A model generated the notes under the pieces. The model made no database searches, had not been told where the DNA came from, and worked only from the letters and a program-made list of their open reading frames with translations. Position numbers and translations under genes: made by a program. A stretch of DNA of 64,000 bases from Caulobacteraceae bacterium (GTDB lineage Bacteria > Pseudomonadota > Alphaproteobacteria > Caulobacterales > Caulobacteraceae): positions 248,001-312,000 of the forward strand of contig CANJPZ010000002.1 in NCBI GenBank assembly GCA_947476325.1, written 5' to 3'. Positions 10,425-19,044 of this stretch are shown piece by piece (position 1 is the stretch's first letter; every line of letters starts with the position of its first letter).

Positions 10425-10913
10425 CTAGTTTTTCGGCGCGTCGGCCTGGACCAGCTCCACCCGGTTGCCGGCGGGATCGGTGACCATGCCGGTGACCTGG
10501 GGCAGTTCGGGCGTACGGGTGGGTCCGGAAACAACCTTGCCGCCATTGGCGGCGATGGCGCTGAAAACCGCCGCCATATCGGAGACCGTCATCACCAGGT
10601 GCGGCACCGTGGCCGAGATCGGCTCGGCGGAGGTCATGATCACGATGCGGGCGGCTGGACTGGCGCGTGCGGCTTCCACGCTGGCGCCGAAGCCCAGGAT
10701 CGATTCGCAAAGCCCCGGCGTACCGGCGCGGTCGATGACCGTGATCTCCCTGGCGCCAAACACGTTCTGATAGAATTTCGAGGCGGCTTGCACAGAAGCC
10801 TTGTCGTGCGCCGTGACGCGAGCGTCGCGGACACTGGCCTGGACGCTCTGTGCGAAAACCGGCGCCGCCAGCAGCGACAGAACAAGGGCGGCGGTTGCGG
10901 TGGTGCGGATCAT
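10425..10913 (-). CDS. Exported VOC/glyoxalase-fold protein
   Basis: A 162-residue protein with a clear signal peptide (MIRTTATAALVLSLLAAPVFAQS) followed by one vicinal-oxygen-chelate (glyoxalase/bleomycin-resistance) domain. Supporting elements are the ASKFYQNVFGARE opening and the closing GMVTDPAGNRVELVQ strand typical of VOC proteins. The start at 10913 is chosen because of the signal peptide and a GGGGAGGA ribosome-binding site just upstream. A periplasmic location is unusual for this fold. Substrate and metal cannot be deduced. It lies divergently from parE. Confidence 0.82.
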   Translation of the reverse strand: MIRTTATAALVLSLLAAPVFAQSVQASVRDARVTAHDKASVQAASKFYQNVFGAREITVIDRAGTPGLCESILGFGASVEAARASPAARIVIMTSAEPISATVPHLVMTVSDMAAVFSAIAANGGKVVSGPTRTPELPQVTGMVTDPAGNRVELVQADAPKN

Positions 10914-11040
10914 GGCGTCCTCCCCAGGACATGTCTTTGATCGCCCACCATCGCCCAAGCCCCGGTCCGGCGCAATTGTCGCGCTTGCGGCCCGGCCACG
11001 GCGATCCCATACCAACGCCCGAATCACCTAGAGTGACCGC

Positions 11041-13074
11041 ATGTCTACGCCCGCCCAATCCAGTCTGTTCGACGACGCCCTGGCGCCGGTACCCGCCGCG
11101 CCGCTGGCGCAGAGCCACGAGCCGCGCCCGGCGCCCGCCCCTGCGGGGTCGTACTCGGCCAAGGACATCGAGGTGCTGGAGGGCCTGGAGCCGGTCCGCA
11201 AGCGGCCCGGCATGTACATCGGCGGCACCGATGAGCGGGCGCTGCACCACCTGTTCGCCGAGGTGCTGGACAATTCGATGGACGAGGCGGTGGCCCGCCA
11301 CGCCAAGCTGATCGAGGTGAAACTGAACGCCGACGGCTCGCTGACCGTGTTCGATGACGGGCGCGGTATTCCGGTTGATCCGCACCCCAACTATCCAGGC
11401 AAGTCGGCCCTGGAAGTGATCATGACCATGCTGCACTCGGGCGGCAAATTCTCGGGCAAGGCCTATGAAACCTCGGGCGGCCTGCACGGCGTGGGCGTCT
11501 CGGTGGTCAACGCCCTGTCCGAGCGTCTGGATGTCACGGTCTGGCGCGACGGGTTCGAACACAGCCAGTCGTTCTCGCGCGGCAAACCCCTAGGGCCCAT
11601 CACGCGCGGCGAGCCATCCAGGAAGCACGGCACCGCCATCCGCTTTGTCCCCGACGAGGAAATCTTCGGCGAAAACTGCCACTTCAAGCCGGCCCGCATC
11701 TACCGCATGTCGCGCTCCAAGGCCTACCTCTTCCGGGGGGTCGAAATCCGCTGGAGCTGCGCGCCCGAACTGATCCGGGACACAACGCCCGCCACGGCCA
11801 CCCTTTGCTTCCCCGGCGGCCTCGCCGACTTCCTGGCTGAACGGACCGCCAATATCGCCACGGTCACTGAAACCTTTGCCGGCCGCGTCGAGCGCCAGGG
11901 CGAGGCCGGCGCGGTCGAGTGGGCCATCACCTGGAGCCCGGCCGGGTTCGGCGAGGCCGACGGGTTCATGCAGTCCTACTGCAACACCGTGCCCACCCCC
12001 GAGGGCGGCACCCACGAGGCCGGCTTCCGAGCGGCGCTGACCCGGGGCCTGAAGGCCCATGCCGAGATGATCGGCGAAAAGCGCGCCGGACTGGTGACGG
12101 CGGAGGATGTGGCCGCCCAGGCCGGGGCCCTGATCAGCGTGTTCGTCAAGAATCCGGAATTCCAGGGTCAGACCAAGGAGCGGCTGTCGTCGTCCGACGC
12201 CCAGAAGCTGGTCGAGGCAGCCCTGCGCGATCCCTTCGACCACTGGCTGACCGCCAGCCCCAAGGCCGCGCGCCTGCTGCTGGATTTCGTCATCGAGCGG
12301 GCCGAGGAACGGCTCAAGCGGCGTAAGGACAAGGAAGTCGCCCGCGCCTCGGCGACGCGCAAGCTGCGCCTGCCGGGCAAGCTGGCCGACTGTTCGGGTG
12401 ATGCCATGGACGGCACCGAGCTGTTCATCGTCGAAGGCGACAGCGCCGGCGGCTCGGCCAAACAGGCGCGCAACCGGCGAACCCAGGCCATCCTGCCCCT
12501 GCGCGGCAAGATCCTGAACGTCGCGTCCTCGACCAGCGGCAAGGCGGCGGACAACCAGGAAATCGGCAATCTGATGCTGGCCCTGGGCGTATCGGGCGGC
12601 AGCCGGTTCAACGCCGACGATCTGCGCTATGAGCGGATCATCATCATGACCGACGCCGACGTCGACGGCGCCCACATCGCCTCGCTGCTGATCACATTTT
12701 TCTACCGGACCATGCCGGGTCTGATCCGCGACGGACGGCTGTTCCTGGCCCTGCCGCCACTCTACCGCCTCAGCCATGGCGGAACGGTGGAATACGCCCG
12801 CGACGAGGCGCACCGCGACGAGCTGCTGGCCACGGTGTTCAAGGGCAAGAAGCCGGAGACCAGCCGGTTCAAGGGCCTGGGCGAGATGATGCCCGCCCAG
12901 CTGAAGGAAACCACCATGGAGCCCACCAAGCGCACGCTTGCGCGAGTGACCCTGCCCCGGTCGGAAGAAGCGGTGGAGGACCTGGTCGAGACCCTGATGG
13001 GCCGCAAGGCGGAACTGCGCTTCCGCTTCATCCAGGAGAACGCCGAGTTCGCTTCGGCCGACCTGGACGTCTGA
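11041..13074 (+). CDS. parE: DNA topoisomerase IV subunit B ParE
   Basis: A 677-residue ParE, the ATPase subunit of topoisomerase IV, which decatenates sister chromosomes with ParC. The GHKL ATPase region shows LDNSMDEAV and FDDGRGIPVD (residues ~78-115) and a GLHGVGVSVVNALS box. The Toprim domain has EGDSAGGSAKQARNR starting near E465, then PLRGKILNV and TDADVDGAHI. The C-terminus keeps KGLGEMMPAQLKETTM. I prefer ParE to GyrB because of the length and the C-terminal sequence; GyrB in these bacteria is about 800 residues. A proline/alanine-rich N-terminal extension of ~38 residues precedes the conserved start. Confidence 0.94.
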   Translation: MSTPAQSSLFDDALAPVPAAPLAQSHEPRPAPAPAGSYSAKDIEVLEGLEPVRKRPGMYIGGTDERALHHLFAEVLDNSMDEAVARHAKLIEVKLNADGSLTVFDDGRGIPVDPHPNYPGKSALEVIMTMLHSGGKFSGKAYETSGGLHGVGVSVVNALSERLDVTVWRDGFEHSQSFSRGKPLGPITRGEPSRKHGTAIRFVPDEEIFGENCHFKPARIYRMSRSKAYLFRGVEIRWSCAPELIRDTTPATATLCFPGGLADFLAERTANIATVTETFAGRVERQGEAGAVEWAITWSPAGFGEADGFMQSYCNTVPTPEGGTHEAGFRAALTRGLKAHAEMIGEKRAGLVTAEDVAAQAGALISVFVKNPEFQGQTKERLSSSDAQKLVEAALRDPFDHWLTASPKAARLLLDFVIERAEERLKRRKDKEVARASATRKLRLPGKLADCSGDAMDGTELFIVEGDSAGGSAKQARNRRTQAILPLRGKILNVASSTSGKAADNQEIGNLMLALGVSGGSRFNADDLRYERIIIMTDADVDGAHIASLLITFFYRTMPGLIRDGRLFLALPPLYRLSHGGTVEYARDEAHRDELLATVFKGKKPETSRFKGLGEMMPAQLKETTMEPTKRTLARVTLPRSEEAVEDLVETLMGRKAELRFRFIQENAEFASADLDV

Positions 13075-13392
13075 AAAAGAGTCAGCAAAAACAACTTTTG
13101 CGCGCGTTTGATGTCGGCGGTTTGAGCTGTGGTGAATCGCGAGTCCTTGCGGGGCAAGGGTTTGGCGCCTGGGCGCAGGCCTGGCCCGCCTTTCGGCGGC
13201 GTCAAAACCTGTCAGCCTCCTTCCAGCATTTGTCAGCACAATGGGCTGGACCGTCAGTTCGCCCTGCGCGGGGCGTACGTCCGCGGCCGCCGAACCTGTT
13301 GGATCTGTAAACGAATGGCGGCAAAGGGATCTGGCGCGCGACATTCCGCCAGAGTCCGGCGCGGGGGGGGCGTCTGGCAAGCCTGCGTTGCG
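13075..13392. other. Intergenic gap after parE, no gene seen
   Basis: About 318 bases between parE and the convergent YccF-like gene. I see only a short GCAAAA/TTTTGC inverted repeat at 13085-13101 without a T-run. There is no convincing ORF, tRNA or terminator. Open frames here are short, lack ribosome-binding sites and do not resemble any family. Confidence 0.5.
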
Positions 13393-13650
13393 TCATACGG
13401 ACCCGGGCCTGCGTGTGACGCCGGCCTTTAGGCCCGGACCACGTCCTTGCCGACCGGCATCAGGGCCATTATCCCGCTCGACAACGATGCGGCCGAACGG
13501 CCAGTAGCTGAACCCCGCCATCCGGAACGCCGCCGGCGCCCAGGGGATGCCCACGATGGTGAGCACCATGATGGCGCCGGCAAGAATCCACAGGGTTCCG
13601 GAGATGAAGCCTCCGAAGATGAACCAGAGGATGTTGAGCAGGCGGCGCAT
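13393..13650 (-). CDS. YccF-domain membrane protein, single-repeat form
   Basis: An 85-residue protein beginning MRRLLNILWFIFGG, the hallmark of the YccF (DUF307) family of inner-membrane proteins. Two hydrophobic segments are visible, and the signature TIVGIPWAPAAFRMAGFSYWPFGR closes the domain near residue 58. The family often carries two such repeats in ~150 residues, but only one is present here. A low-complexity basic tail rich in Gly, Arg and Pro follows. The ATG at 13650 is the only start consistent with the family. Function is unknown. Confidence 0.82.
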   Translation of the reverse strand: MRRLLNILWFIFGGFISGTLWILAGAIMVLTIVGIPWAPAAFRMAGFSYWPFGRIVVERDNGPDAGRQGRGPGLKAGVTRRPGSV

Positions 13651-13855
13651 GGCGTTATCCGTGTGAAGTTGAATATCTGGTCGCAGATGGAGGCAATTGT
13701 CGCGCTGTTTCTCGCCCTTCGACACGGAACGGGGTTGCCGGCGATCATCCCATGATATGGATTCCCGTCAACGAACGAACCCTCGGGCCAGCGCCCTGAA
13801 CCAAACCCCGCCCACGGGTTCAGTGTGGCGACCTCATCGATGACGGACACCAGCC

Positions 13856-14443
13856 ATGATCCTGTTCTATTCACCCGGCGCCTGCAGCCTGGCCGACCAC
13901 ATCGCCCTGCATGAGGCGGGGCTGGATTTCGACCGTATCCGCGTCGACCTCAAGACCAGGACCACCGAGACCGGGCAGGACTATCTGACGGTCAGTCCCA
14001 AGGGCTATGTGCCGGCCCTGCAGCTGGATGACGGTGCGGTGCTGACCGAGAACATCGCCATCCTCAGCTGGATCAGCGACCAGTCGGCCGGCATGATCCC
14101 GCCGGGGGCCCTGGGACGCTACCGGCTGCTGGAGATGATGGCCTTTATCTCGACCGAAATTCACAAGGGCTTCAAGCCGTACTTCACGCCCGGGACGAGC
14201 GACGAGGCCAAGGCGGCGGCCGGCGAGACAATCAGCAAACGCCTCGGCTTTCTGGCCGAGCGAATGGACGGCCTGTTCCTGTTCGGTGAGACCTTTACTG
14301 TCGCAGACGCCTATCTGTTTGTGATGCTGCGCTGGGCGGCAAGGGTCGGGGTGTCCATTCCCGAGCCCCTGCCCGCCTGGTTCGAGCGCGTGAAACCGCG
14401 TCCTTCGGTCAAACTGGCCCTGGAGCATGAAGGCCTGACCTAG
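13856..14443 (+). CDS. Glutathione S-transferase, beta-class-like
   Basis: A 195-residue cytosolic GST. The thioredoxin-like N-domain starts MILFYSPGACSLADHIAL, with Cys10 in the position used by bacterial beta-class enzymes to form a mixed disulfide with glutathione. The cis-proline region is GYVPALQLDDGAVLTENIAIL (~50-70). The C-terminal helical domain retains the GETFTVADAYLF N-capping motif. It conjugates or reduces electrophiles with glutathione; the actual substrate is not readable. Its convergent neighbour on the minus strand ends 8 bases away. Confidence 0.9.
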   Translation: MILFYSPGACSLADHIALHEAGLDFDRIRVDLKTRTTETGQDYLTVSPKGYVPALQLDDGAVLTENIAILSWISDQSAGMIPPGALGRYRLLEMMAFISTEIHKGFKPYFTPGTSDEAKAAAGETISKRLGFLAERMDGLFLFGETFTVADAYLFVMLRWAARVGVSIPEPLPAWFERVKPRPSVKLALEHEGLT

Positions 14444-14451
14444 CAGACCTT

Positions 14452-15597
14452 CTACCGCGCGGCGGGCGCCCCGGCCCGGCCGGCCGCCGCCTGGGCCTCT
14501 TCGAAGCGGGCGCCGTTGAGGATGCCCTCAAGGCCGTAATTGCCCTCGTGACAGGCGTATTCGTAGATCCCCGGCGTCGAGTTGAACTCATATTCGCCGC
14601 CCCAGGCCGCGGTCCAGGTTTCCGGATCCTCGACGCGGAAGGCGTAGTGCAGACGGTTTGCGGCCACGCGGGTGAAGCGCTCGGTGACCTTTACGTTGGG
14701 CCCGGCGCCGCGCAGGTTCTGCTGGGGGTTGAAGCCGACGGTCTCGACCACAAGCGTGTCGCCGTCCCACCAGCCGATCGAATCGCCCATCCAAGTGCGC
14801 ACGCCGTCGGTGCGGTGTTTTGAATTCAGGCGGACGATGCGCACGTCGTGGACCATCTCGACCCAGATGGCGACCGAGTCTTTCGTCTGCACGAAGCGAT
14901 AGCTGTTGTTGTAGAGCTGGGGCGTCATCACCGGGCCGGAGCTGATGCCAAAGCTCATCATGCAGCGCTCGCCCAGCGAGCGGCCCTCGGGGTTGTCATT
15001 CTGGCCGGGGCGCACATTGGCCGGGCCGCTTTCACTGGACTCGATAAACTGGGTGCGCGGACCGCCGCGGCCCGCGCCGGCCGCGGGGCCGGACACGCGC
15101 GGCGGCATCTGGCCGTTGGCCGGGAAGGTGATCAGCGAGGTGCGCGGCTGGCCGTTGACGCGCATGATCAGGTCGCCCGGATCGGTCCAGCCGGCGTTGT
15201 AGCCGCAGGCCGTGCCGCGCGAGCCGCCACGGCATTCGTCCAGGGTGTCCGGGCCCTTTGCGAGCTGGATCCAGTTCTTCACGGTGTCGGGATCGGTGGG
15301 GGCGTTGATGCGGGCGTTGCGCACCACGGTGTCGCCCTCGATCTTGGCGGCCTCTTCGGTGGTCATGGCCAGGCGGTCGCCATAGGATGCGGGGCGGGTC
15401 AGCGGCGTGCTGGTGGCGTTGGTCCAGGTTCCCTGCAGGTCAGGCTTGCCCGTCGACAGACGCGGCACGCGATAACCGGCCTTGACCGTGGCGCGCGGCA
15501 TGTCAGGCGCGCTCTGGGCGGCGGCCAGCGGCGGCAGGAATGCCAGGGCCAGGGTGCCGGCCATCAGGCGGGCGGCAAGTTTGTTGTTGAGCGTCAC
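14452..15597 (-). CDS. Exported protein of unrecognised family, linked to DUF6152 genes
   Basis: A 381-residue protein with a signal peptide (AARLMAGTLALAFLPPLAAAQS) cleaved near residue 28. I recognise no enzymatic domain. The mature part opens with PRLSTGKPDLQGTWTNAT and has a Gly/Ala-rich patch near 170-185. Several Trp/Gly segments follow (TWMGDSIGWWDGDTLVVET and GIYEYACHEGNYGLEGIL). Similar exported proteins occur in my recollection near DUF6152 genes in soil bacteria. It lies 64 bases downstream of two DUF6152 genes on the same strand and is probably co-transcribed. A low-complexity AAAGRAGAPAAR tail ends the protein. Confidence 0.7.
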   Translation of the reverse strand: MTLNNKLAARLMAGTLALAFLPPLAAAQSAPDMPRATVKAGYRVPRLSTGKPDLQGTWTNATSTPLTRPASYGDRLAMTTEEAAKIEGDTVVRNARINAPTDPDTVKNWIQLAKGPDTLDECRGGSRGTACGYNAGWTDPGDLIMRVNGQPRTSLITFPANGQMPPRVSGPAAGAGRGGPRTQFIESSESGPANVRPGQNDNPEGRSLGERCMMSFGISSGPVMTPQLYNNSYRFVQTKDSVAIWVEMVHDVRIVRLNSKHRTDGVRTWMGDSIGWWDGDTLVVETVGFNPQQNLRGAGPNVKVTERFTRVAANRLHYAFRVEDPETWTAAWGGEYEFNSTPGIYEYACHEGNYGLEGILNGARFEEAQAAAGRAGAPAAR

Positions 15598-15661
15598 GGC
15601 AGCGTTCCTCGATTATTTTGAGGGACTCATAGCCGATTACGGGCGATCCGGGTATGGCCGA

Positions 15662-16126
15662 CTAGCCGGGACTACAATGTTCCGGGTCCGGCGCGCTGGC
15701 TTCAGGCGCCGCGAAACCATAGCCGATCAGGGCCGTCCGGCCGCTGGCGAGGGTCACCGTGCCGCTGGCCGCCTGGCATGTGTTTGCGTGGGTCGCCGCA
15801 TTGTCGAGGCAACGCTTTTCGCGGGCGCGCCAGCCGCGAATGGTGACTTCATCGCCCGGTTTCAGGGTCTGGCGGCAGACCCCGGCCCGAAGCAGAGCAT
15901 TGGGCGTGCCGGCGCTGACCATCCAGTCCTGGGGCGGTTTGCCGGCATCAGCGACGGTCAGGATGATCTGGGAATGGGGATTGACCCACTGCACCTGCCT
16001 GACCGTGCCGGTCAGGATAATCGGCGCCTCTCCGTCGGCCTCGGCCTGAAAGGCGTGGTGGGCGAGCGCGAGGGCCGGCGCGGCGATGGCCAGGACGAGG
16101 ATGACCAGGGCCGCAAGCCGCGTCAT
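15662..16126 (-). CDS. DUF6152 family exported protein (second copy)
   Basis: A 154-residue small secreted protein. A signal peptide (LAALVILVLAIAAPALALAHH) leads into an N-terminal HHAFQAE motif, then VRQVQWVNPHSQIILTV, a beta-rich core and a Cys-containing KRCLDNAATHANTC segment. This is the DUF6152 pattern, function unknown. Its ATG overlaps the stop of the upstream DUF6152 gene (ATGA), indicating translational coupling. The mature N-terminus begins with His-His right after the presumed cleavage site. That resembles an amino-terminal copper-binding motif, but this is inference only. Confidence 0.8.
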   Translation of the reverse strand: MTRLAALVILVLAIAAPALALAHHAFQAEADGEAPIILTGTVRQVQWVNPHSQIILTVADAGKPPQDWMVSAGTPNALLRAGVCRQTLKPGDEVTIRGWRAREKRCLDNAATHANTCQAASGTVTLASGRTALIGYGFAAPEASAPDPEHCSPG

Positions 16127-16647
16127 TTGCCCCGGGTTTCCGGCGGACTGCAGAAATCGGTCAACTGGGCCAGCAGTTGCTCGGGCGTGGCGCCGTAGCG
16201 GTCAAAGGATGAGTGGTTCAGAATCCGCGAGCCATCGACCAGGTTCGAGACGGTTCCGTCGGCCAGAATGATCGCCCCCCCGGCACCGCGGCAGGTCGCG
16301 ACATGGGTCTCAGGGCTTTCCAGGCAACGCTTGTCCTTGGCCAGATGGCCGCGGATGGTGACGTTGTCGCCCGCCTTCAGGGTCGTGCGATTGAGGCCGA
16401 CGCGTTCCAGGGTGGCAGGGGTGCTGCCTTCGAACATCCACTCAGGTTTCGTCGAATCATTGGGTTTGACGTGAACCCAGGTGTGGGGATTGACCCATTC
16501 GATCAGGGTCACCTTGCCGGTCACTGTAATGGGCGCGCACTCATACTCGGCCTGGAAGGCGTGGTGGGCCAGGGCCTGACCGGCGGGCGCTGCGAGCGCC
16601 ACGAAAGCCGCGGCCAGGGCGGCGGTCAGGCGGGAATGCGATACCAT
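16123..16647 (-). CDS. DUF6152 family exported protein (first copy)
   Basis: A 174-residue secreted protein with a signal peptide ending ...APAGQALAHH, followed by HHAFQAEYECAPITVTGKV and the family's LIEWVNPHTWVHV block. RGHLAKDKRCLESPETHVATC in the second half matches the neighbouring paralogue, so these are tandem duplicates. The C-terminus has an extra ~35-residue stretch (SSFDRYGATPEQLLAQLTDF). The ATG at 16647 is preceded by a GGAAG ribosome-binding site; a longer frame upstream lacks one. It heads a three-gene minus-strand operon and is divergent from the multidomain cytochrome gene. Confidence 0.8.
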   Translation of the reverse strand: MVSHSRLTAALAAAFVALAAPAGQALAHHAFQAEYECAPITVTGKVTLIEWVNPHTWVHVKPNDSTKPEWMFEGSTPATLERVGLNRTTLKAGDNVTIRGHLAKDKRCLESPETHVATCRGAGGAIILADGTVSNLVDGSRILNHSSFDRYGATPEQLLAQLTDFCSPPETRGK

Positions 16648-17049
16648 CTCACGTCTTCCTTGAACGTAAGGACGGCCCGCAGGCAGGGGCCGCCTAACTG
16701 AATATGAACTAGCCCCTGCACGGGCGCCCGTCGTGTAGCGTACGGTTGCCGGCTTGTTACAGTGGTTTGTTTCAGCCAGATGGCAGAGACAGAGCCGGTC
16801 GATCAAGGATCACGTCGAGCGAGGACCCGGGCGCAGGCGCAGGCGCAGGCGGCGGTCCGGCGGCGATGCACTGTCACAGGCGCGACTTTCCCTGATGTCT
16901 GGATGCAGGCGCGCAGGCATGCGCATTCTGGGCATCCCGCCTGAACGGCGCCCTCGCCAACCCGCCCGTTTCGCGGTACCCTTGACCCGATTTTGTCCAC
17001 AAAAAGAGCGGGACGCCTGATGCAGGCCTCGCCACCCGGAGGAAGCAAG
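16648..17049. other. Divergent promoter region of the DUF6152 and cytochrome-fusion genes
   Basis: About 400 bases without a supported gene between divergent starts. It contains a short GCAGGC tandem repeat near 16833-16852 and a TTGACC hexamer near 16982 that could be part of a plus-strand promoter. No -10 could be assigned with confidence. I see no riboswitch or clear operator. Confidence 0.4.
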
Positions 17050-19044
17050 ATGAGCATTTCCCACAAGTTCGCGCGGTTTGCGTTCGCCGGCGCAGCCATT
17101 GCGTTGCTCGCCGGGTCCGTCAGCCAGGGCGCGGCCGGTCCCCAGCGGGTTGAAGACTTCCAGCTCGCCGACCAGACCTATATCGCCCGGCACCTGTACA
17201 AGCTGCACGACGCCAAGGCGGTGGTGCTGATCAGTTATCAGGCGGGCGACGCCACGGTGCGGGCCGATGCGCCGGCCTATGCGGCGCTGAAGAGCGCCTA
17301 TGGCTCCAGGGGCGTTGAGTTCCTGATGCTCGATTCCAGGCTGGGCGAGACCCGCGAACAGGTCGCCGCCGACGCGGCCGCGTCCGGCCTGGGCATTCCC
17401 ATCCTGTTCGACTACCAGCAGCTGATCGGCGAAGGCCTGGGCCTGACCCGCGCCGCCGAGGTGATCGTTGTCGACCCAAGGACCTGGACCGTCGCCTTCC
17501 GCGGACCGGTCGGTTCGGCCTCGACCAAGCGCGCGCTGGATTCCCTGGTAGCCGGCCAGTCGGTCGCCCTGGCGGCCCAGGCGCCCAAGGGCGGCGTCAT
17601 CGCCTTCCCGCTCAAGGCGGCGGCCACCAAGTCTGCGGATATTTCCTACGCCCGCGACATCGCCCCGATCATCCAGGCCAAGTGCACCAGCTGTCACCAG
17701 CCCGGCGGCATTGGACCGATGGCGCTGAACAACTACGACCAGATCCGCGGCCACGCGCCGATGATCCGCGAAGTGATCCGCACCCAGCGCATGCCGCCCT
17801 ATGGCGCCGATCCGACGGTTGGACACTTCACCGACGACGACCGCCTGTCGGCCGACCAGATCAAGACGCTGGTCCACTGGGTCGAGGCCGGCGCGCCGCG
17901 CGGCGCGGGCGATGATCCGCTGGCCAAGGTCACATTCCAGGCGCCGGACTGGCCGCTGGGCCGGCCCGACATGATCGTCGACATCCCCGAGGTGAAAATC
18001 CCGGCGACCGGCGTGATGCCCTACCAGAACCCCGTCGTGCCCTCGGTGATGACCGAAGGCCGCTGGATGAAGGCTACGACGTTCCGCATCACTGACCGCG
18101 CCGCCGTGCACCACATTCTGACGACGGTCATGCCCGGCCAGGTCAAGGCCGGCGATATCGCCACCTCGACGATCGGCGGCGTCTCCATCGGCGGCTACGG
18201 CCCCGGGCGTATGTCCAACACCAGCCCGCCGGACATGGGCGTGTGGATCCCGCCGTCGGGCGGCGTCGCCTTCCAGAACCACTATACGCCCTATGGCAAG
18301 GAGACGACCGAGAAGACCCAGATGGGGATCTATTTCTATCCCAAGGGTCAGGAGCCGAAATATCCCCTGCGCACCTTCGGCGTTTTCGACTTCGGAATCA
18401 GCATTCCGGCCGGTCAGGAATACCACCCCGAGATCGCCTATATCGACATTCCCAAGGACGCCATCCTCTACGGTCTGACCCCGCACGCCCACCACCGCGG
18501 CGGCTCGGCCCAGGTGTCGATCAAGTTCCCGGAGGGCCACGAGCAGATGCTGCTGTCCCTGCCGAAATACGACTTCAACTGGCAGTACGAGTATTATCTG
18601 GCCGAGCCCCTGACCATGCCGGCCGGCTCGCGGATCATTACCCGCTGGACATATGACAACTCGACCCGCAACCCCGACAACCCCGACGCCACCCGCAACG
18701 TGGTTTGGGGCGAGCAGTCGGATGAGGAAATGCTGGCGCTGTACATGCACTACCGCTGGGTCGGCGAGACCACGACGGCGCTGCACGACGACTATGACCG
18801 GATCCTGTCGCAAGGTCAGCTGATGGGCGCGCTGGATGACAGCCTGGATGGCAAGCTGCAGATGGCCGAGCTGCGCGGAGCCCAGGCCGCGCGCCTTAAA
18901 ACCGCGTTTACGGCCCTGGACGCCAACAAGGACGGCGGACTGGACAAGACCGAGATCGCGGCCGCGACGGCGGCTCCGGCCCGTCGCGCGGCGGCTCCGG
19001 CCGCAGCGGGAGCGACGGCTGCGGCGCCTACGGCGCGGAACTGA
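17050..19044 (+). CDS. Redoxin / cytochrome c / copper monooxygenase-like / EF-hand fusion protein
   Basis: A 664-residue exported protein. After a signal peptide (FARFAFAGAAIALLAGSVSQG) comes a thioredoxin/redoxin-like domain (~30-180) without an evident CxxC. A cytochrome c segment follows, with heme motif CTSCH at residues 212-216 and likely axial Met in RTQRMPPYGAD. The large C-terminal half resembles copper type II ascorbate-dependent monooxygenases: VHHILTT (H354, H355) and HAHHRGG (from H479) are candidate copper ligands. An EF-hand-like loop DANKDGGLDKTE lies at ~624-635, before an Ala-rich tail. The ATG at 17050 follows a GGAGGAAG site. Substrate is unknown. Confidence 0.78.
   Translation: MSISHKFARFAFAGAAIALLAGSVSQGAAGPQRVEDFQLADQTYIARHLYKLHDAKAVVLISYQAGDATVRADAPAYAALKSAYGSRGVEFLMLDSRLGETREQVAADAAASGLGIPILFDYQQLIGEGLGLTRAAEVIVVDPRTWTVAFRGPVGSASTKRALDSLVAGQSVALAAQAPKGGVIAFPLKAAATKSADISYARDIAPIIQAKCTSCHQPGGIGPMALNNYDQIRGHAPMIREVIRTQRMPPYGADPTVGHFTDDDRLSADQIKTLVHWVEAGAPRGAGDDPLAKVTFQAPDWPLGRPDMIVDIPEVKIPATGVMPYQNPVVPSVMTEGRWMKATTFRITDRAAVHHILTTVMPGQVKAGDIATSTIGGVSIGGYGPGRMSNTSPPDMGVWIPPSGGVAFQNHYTPYGKETTEKTQMGIYFYPKGQEPKYPLRTFGVFDFGISIPAGQEYHPEIAYIDIPKDAILYGLTPHAHHRGGSAQVSIKFPEGHEQMLLSLPKYDFNWQYEYYLAEPLTMPAGSRIITRWTYDNSTRNPDNPDATRNVVWGEQSDEEMLALYMHYRWVGETTTALHDDYDRILSQGQLMGALDDSLDGKLQMAELRGAQAARLKTAFTALDANKDGGLDKTEIAAATAAPARRAAAPAAAGATAAAPTARN

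Noticed and set aside
11590..13380. A 596-codon minus-strand open frame opposite parE
   Set aside because: Low-complexity translation without domains, entirely overlapping a certain parE; explained by GC-rich codon structure.
13428..13874. A 148-codon minus-strand frame over the YccF-like gene
   Set aside because: Different frame from the YccF signature MRRLLNILWFIFGG and no family match.
16833..16852. GCAGGC short tandem repeat as a regulatory array
   Set aside because: Only about three imperfect units in a GC-rich spacer; no symmetry or conserved spacing.
16810..18813. A 667-codon minus-strand open frame opposite the cytochrome-fusion gene
   Set aside because: Composition is Gly/Arg/Val/His repeats typical of an antisense frame; the plus-strand gene has signal peptide, heme motif and ribosome-binding site.
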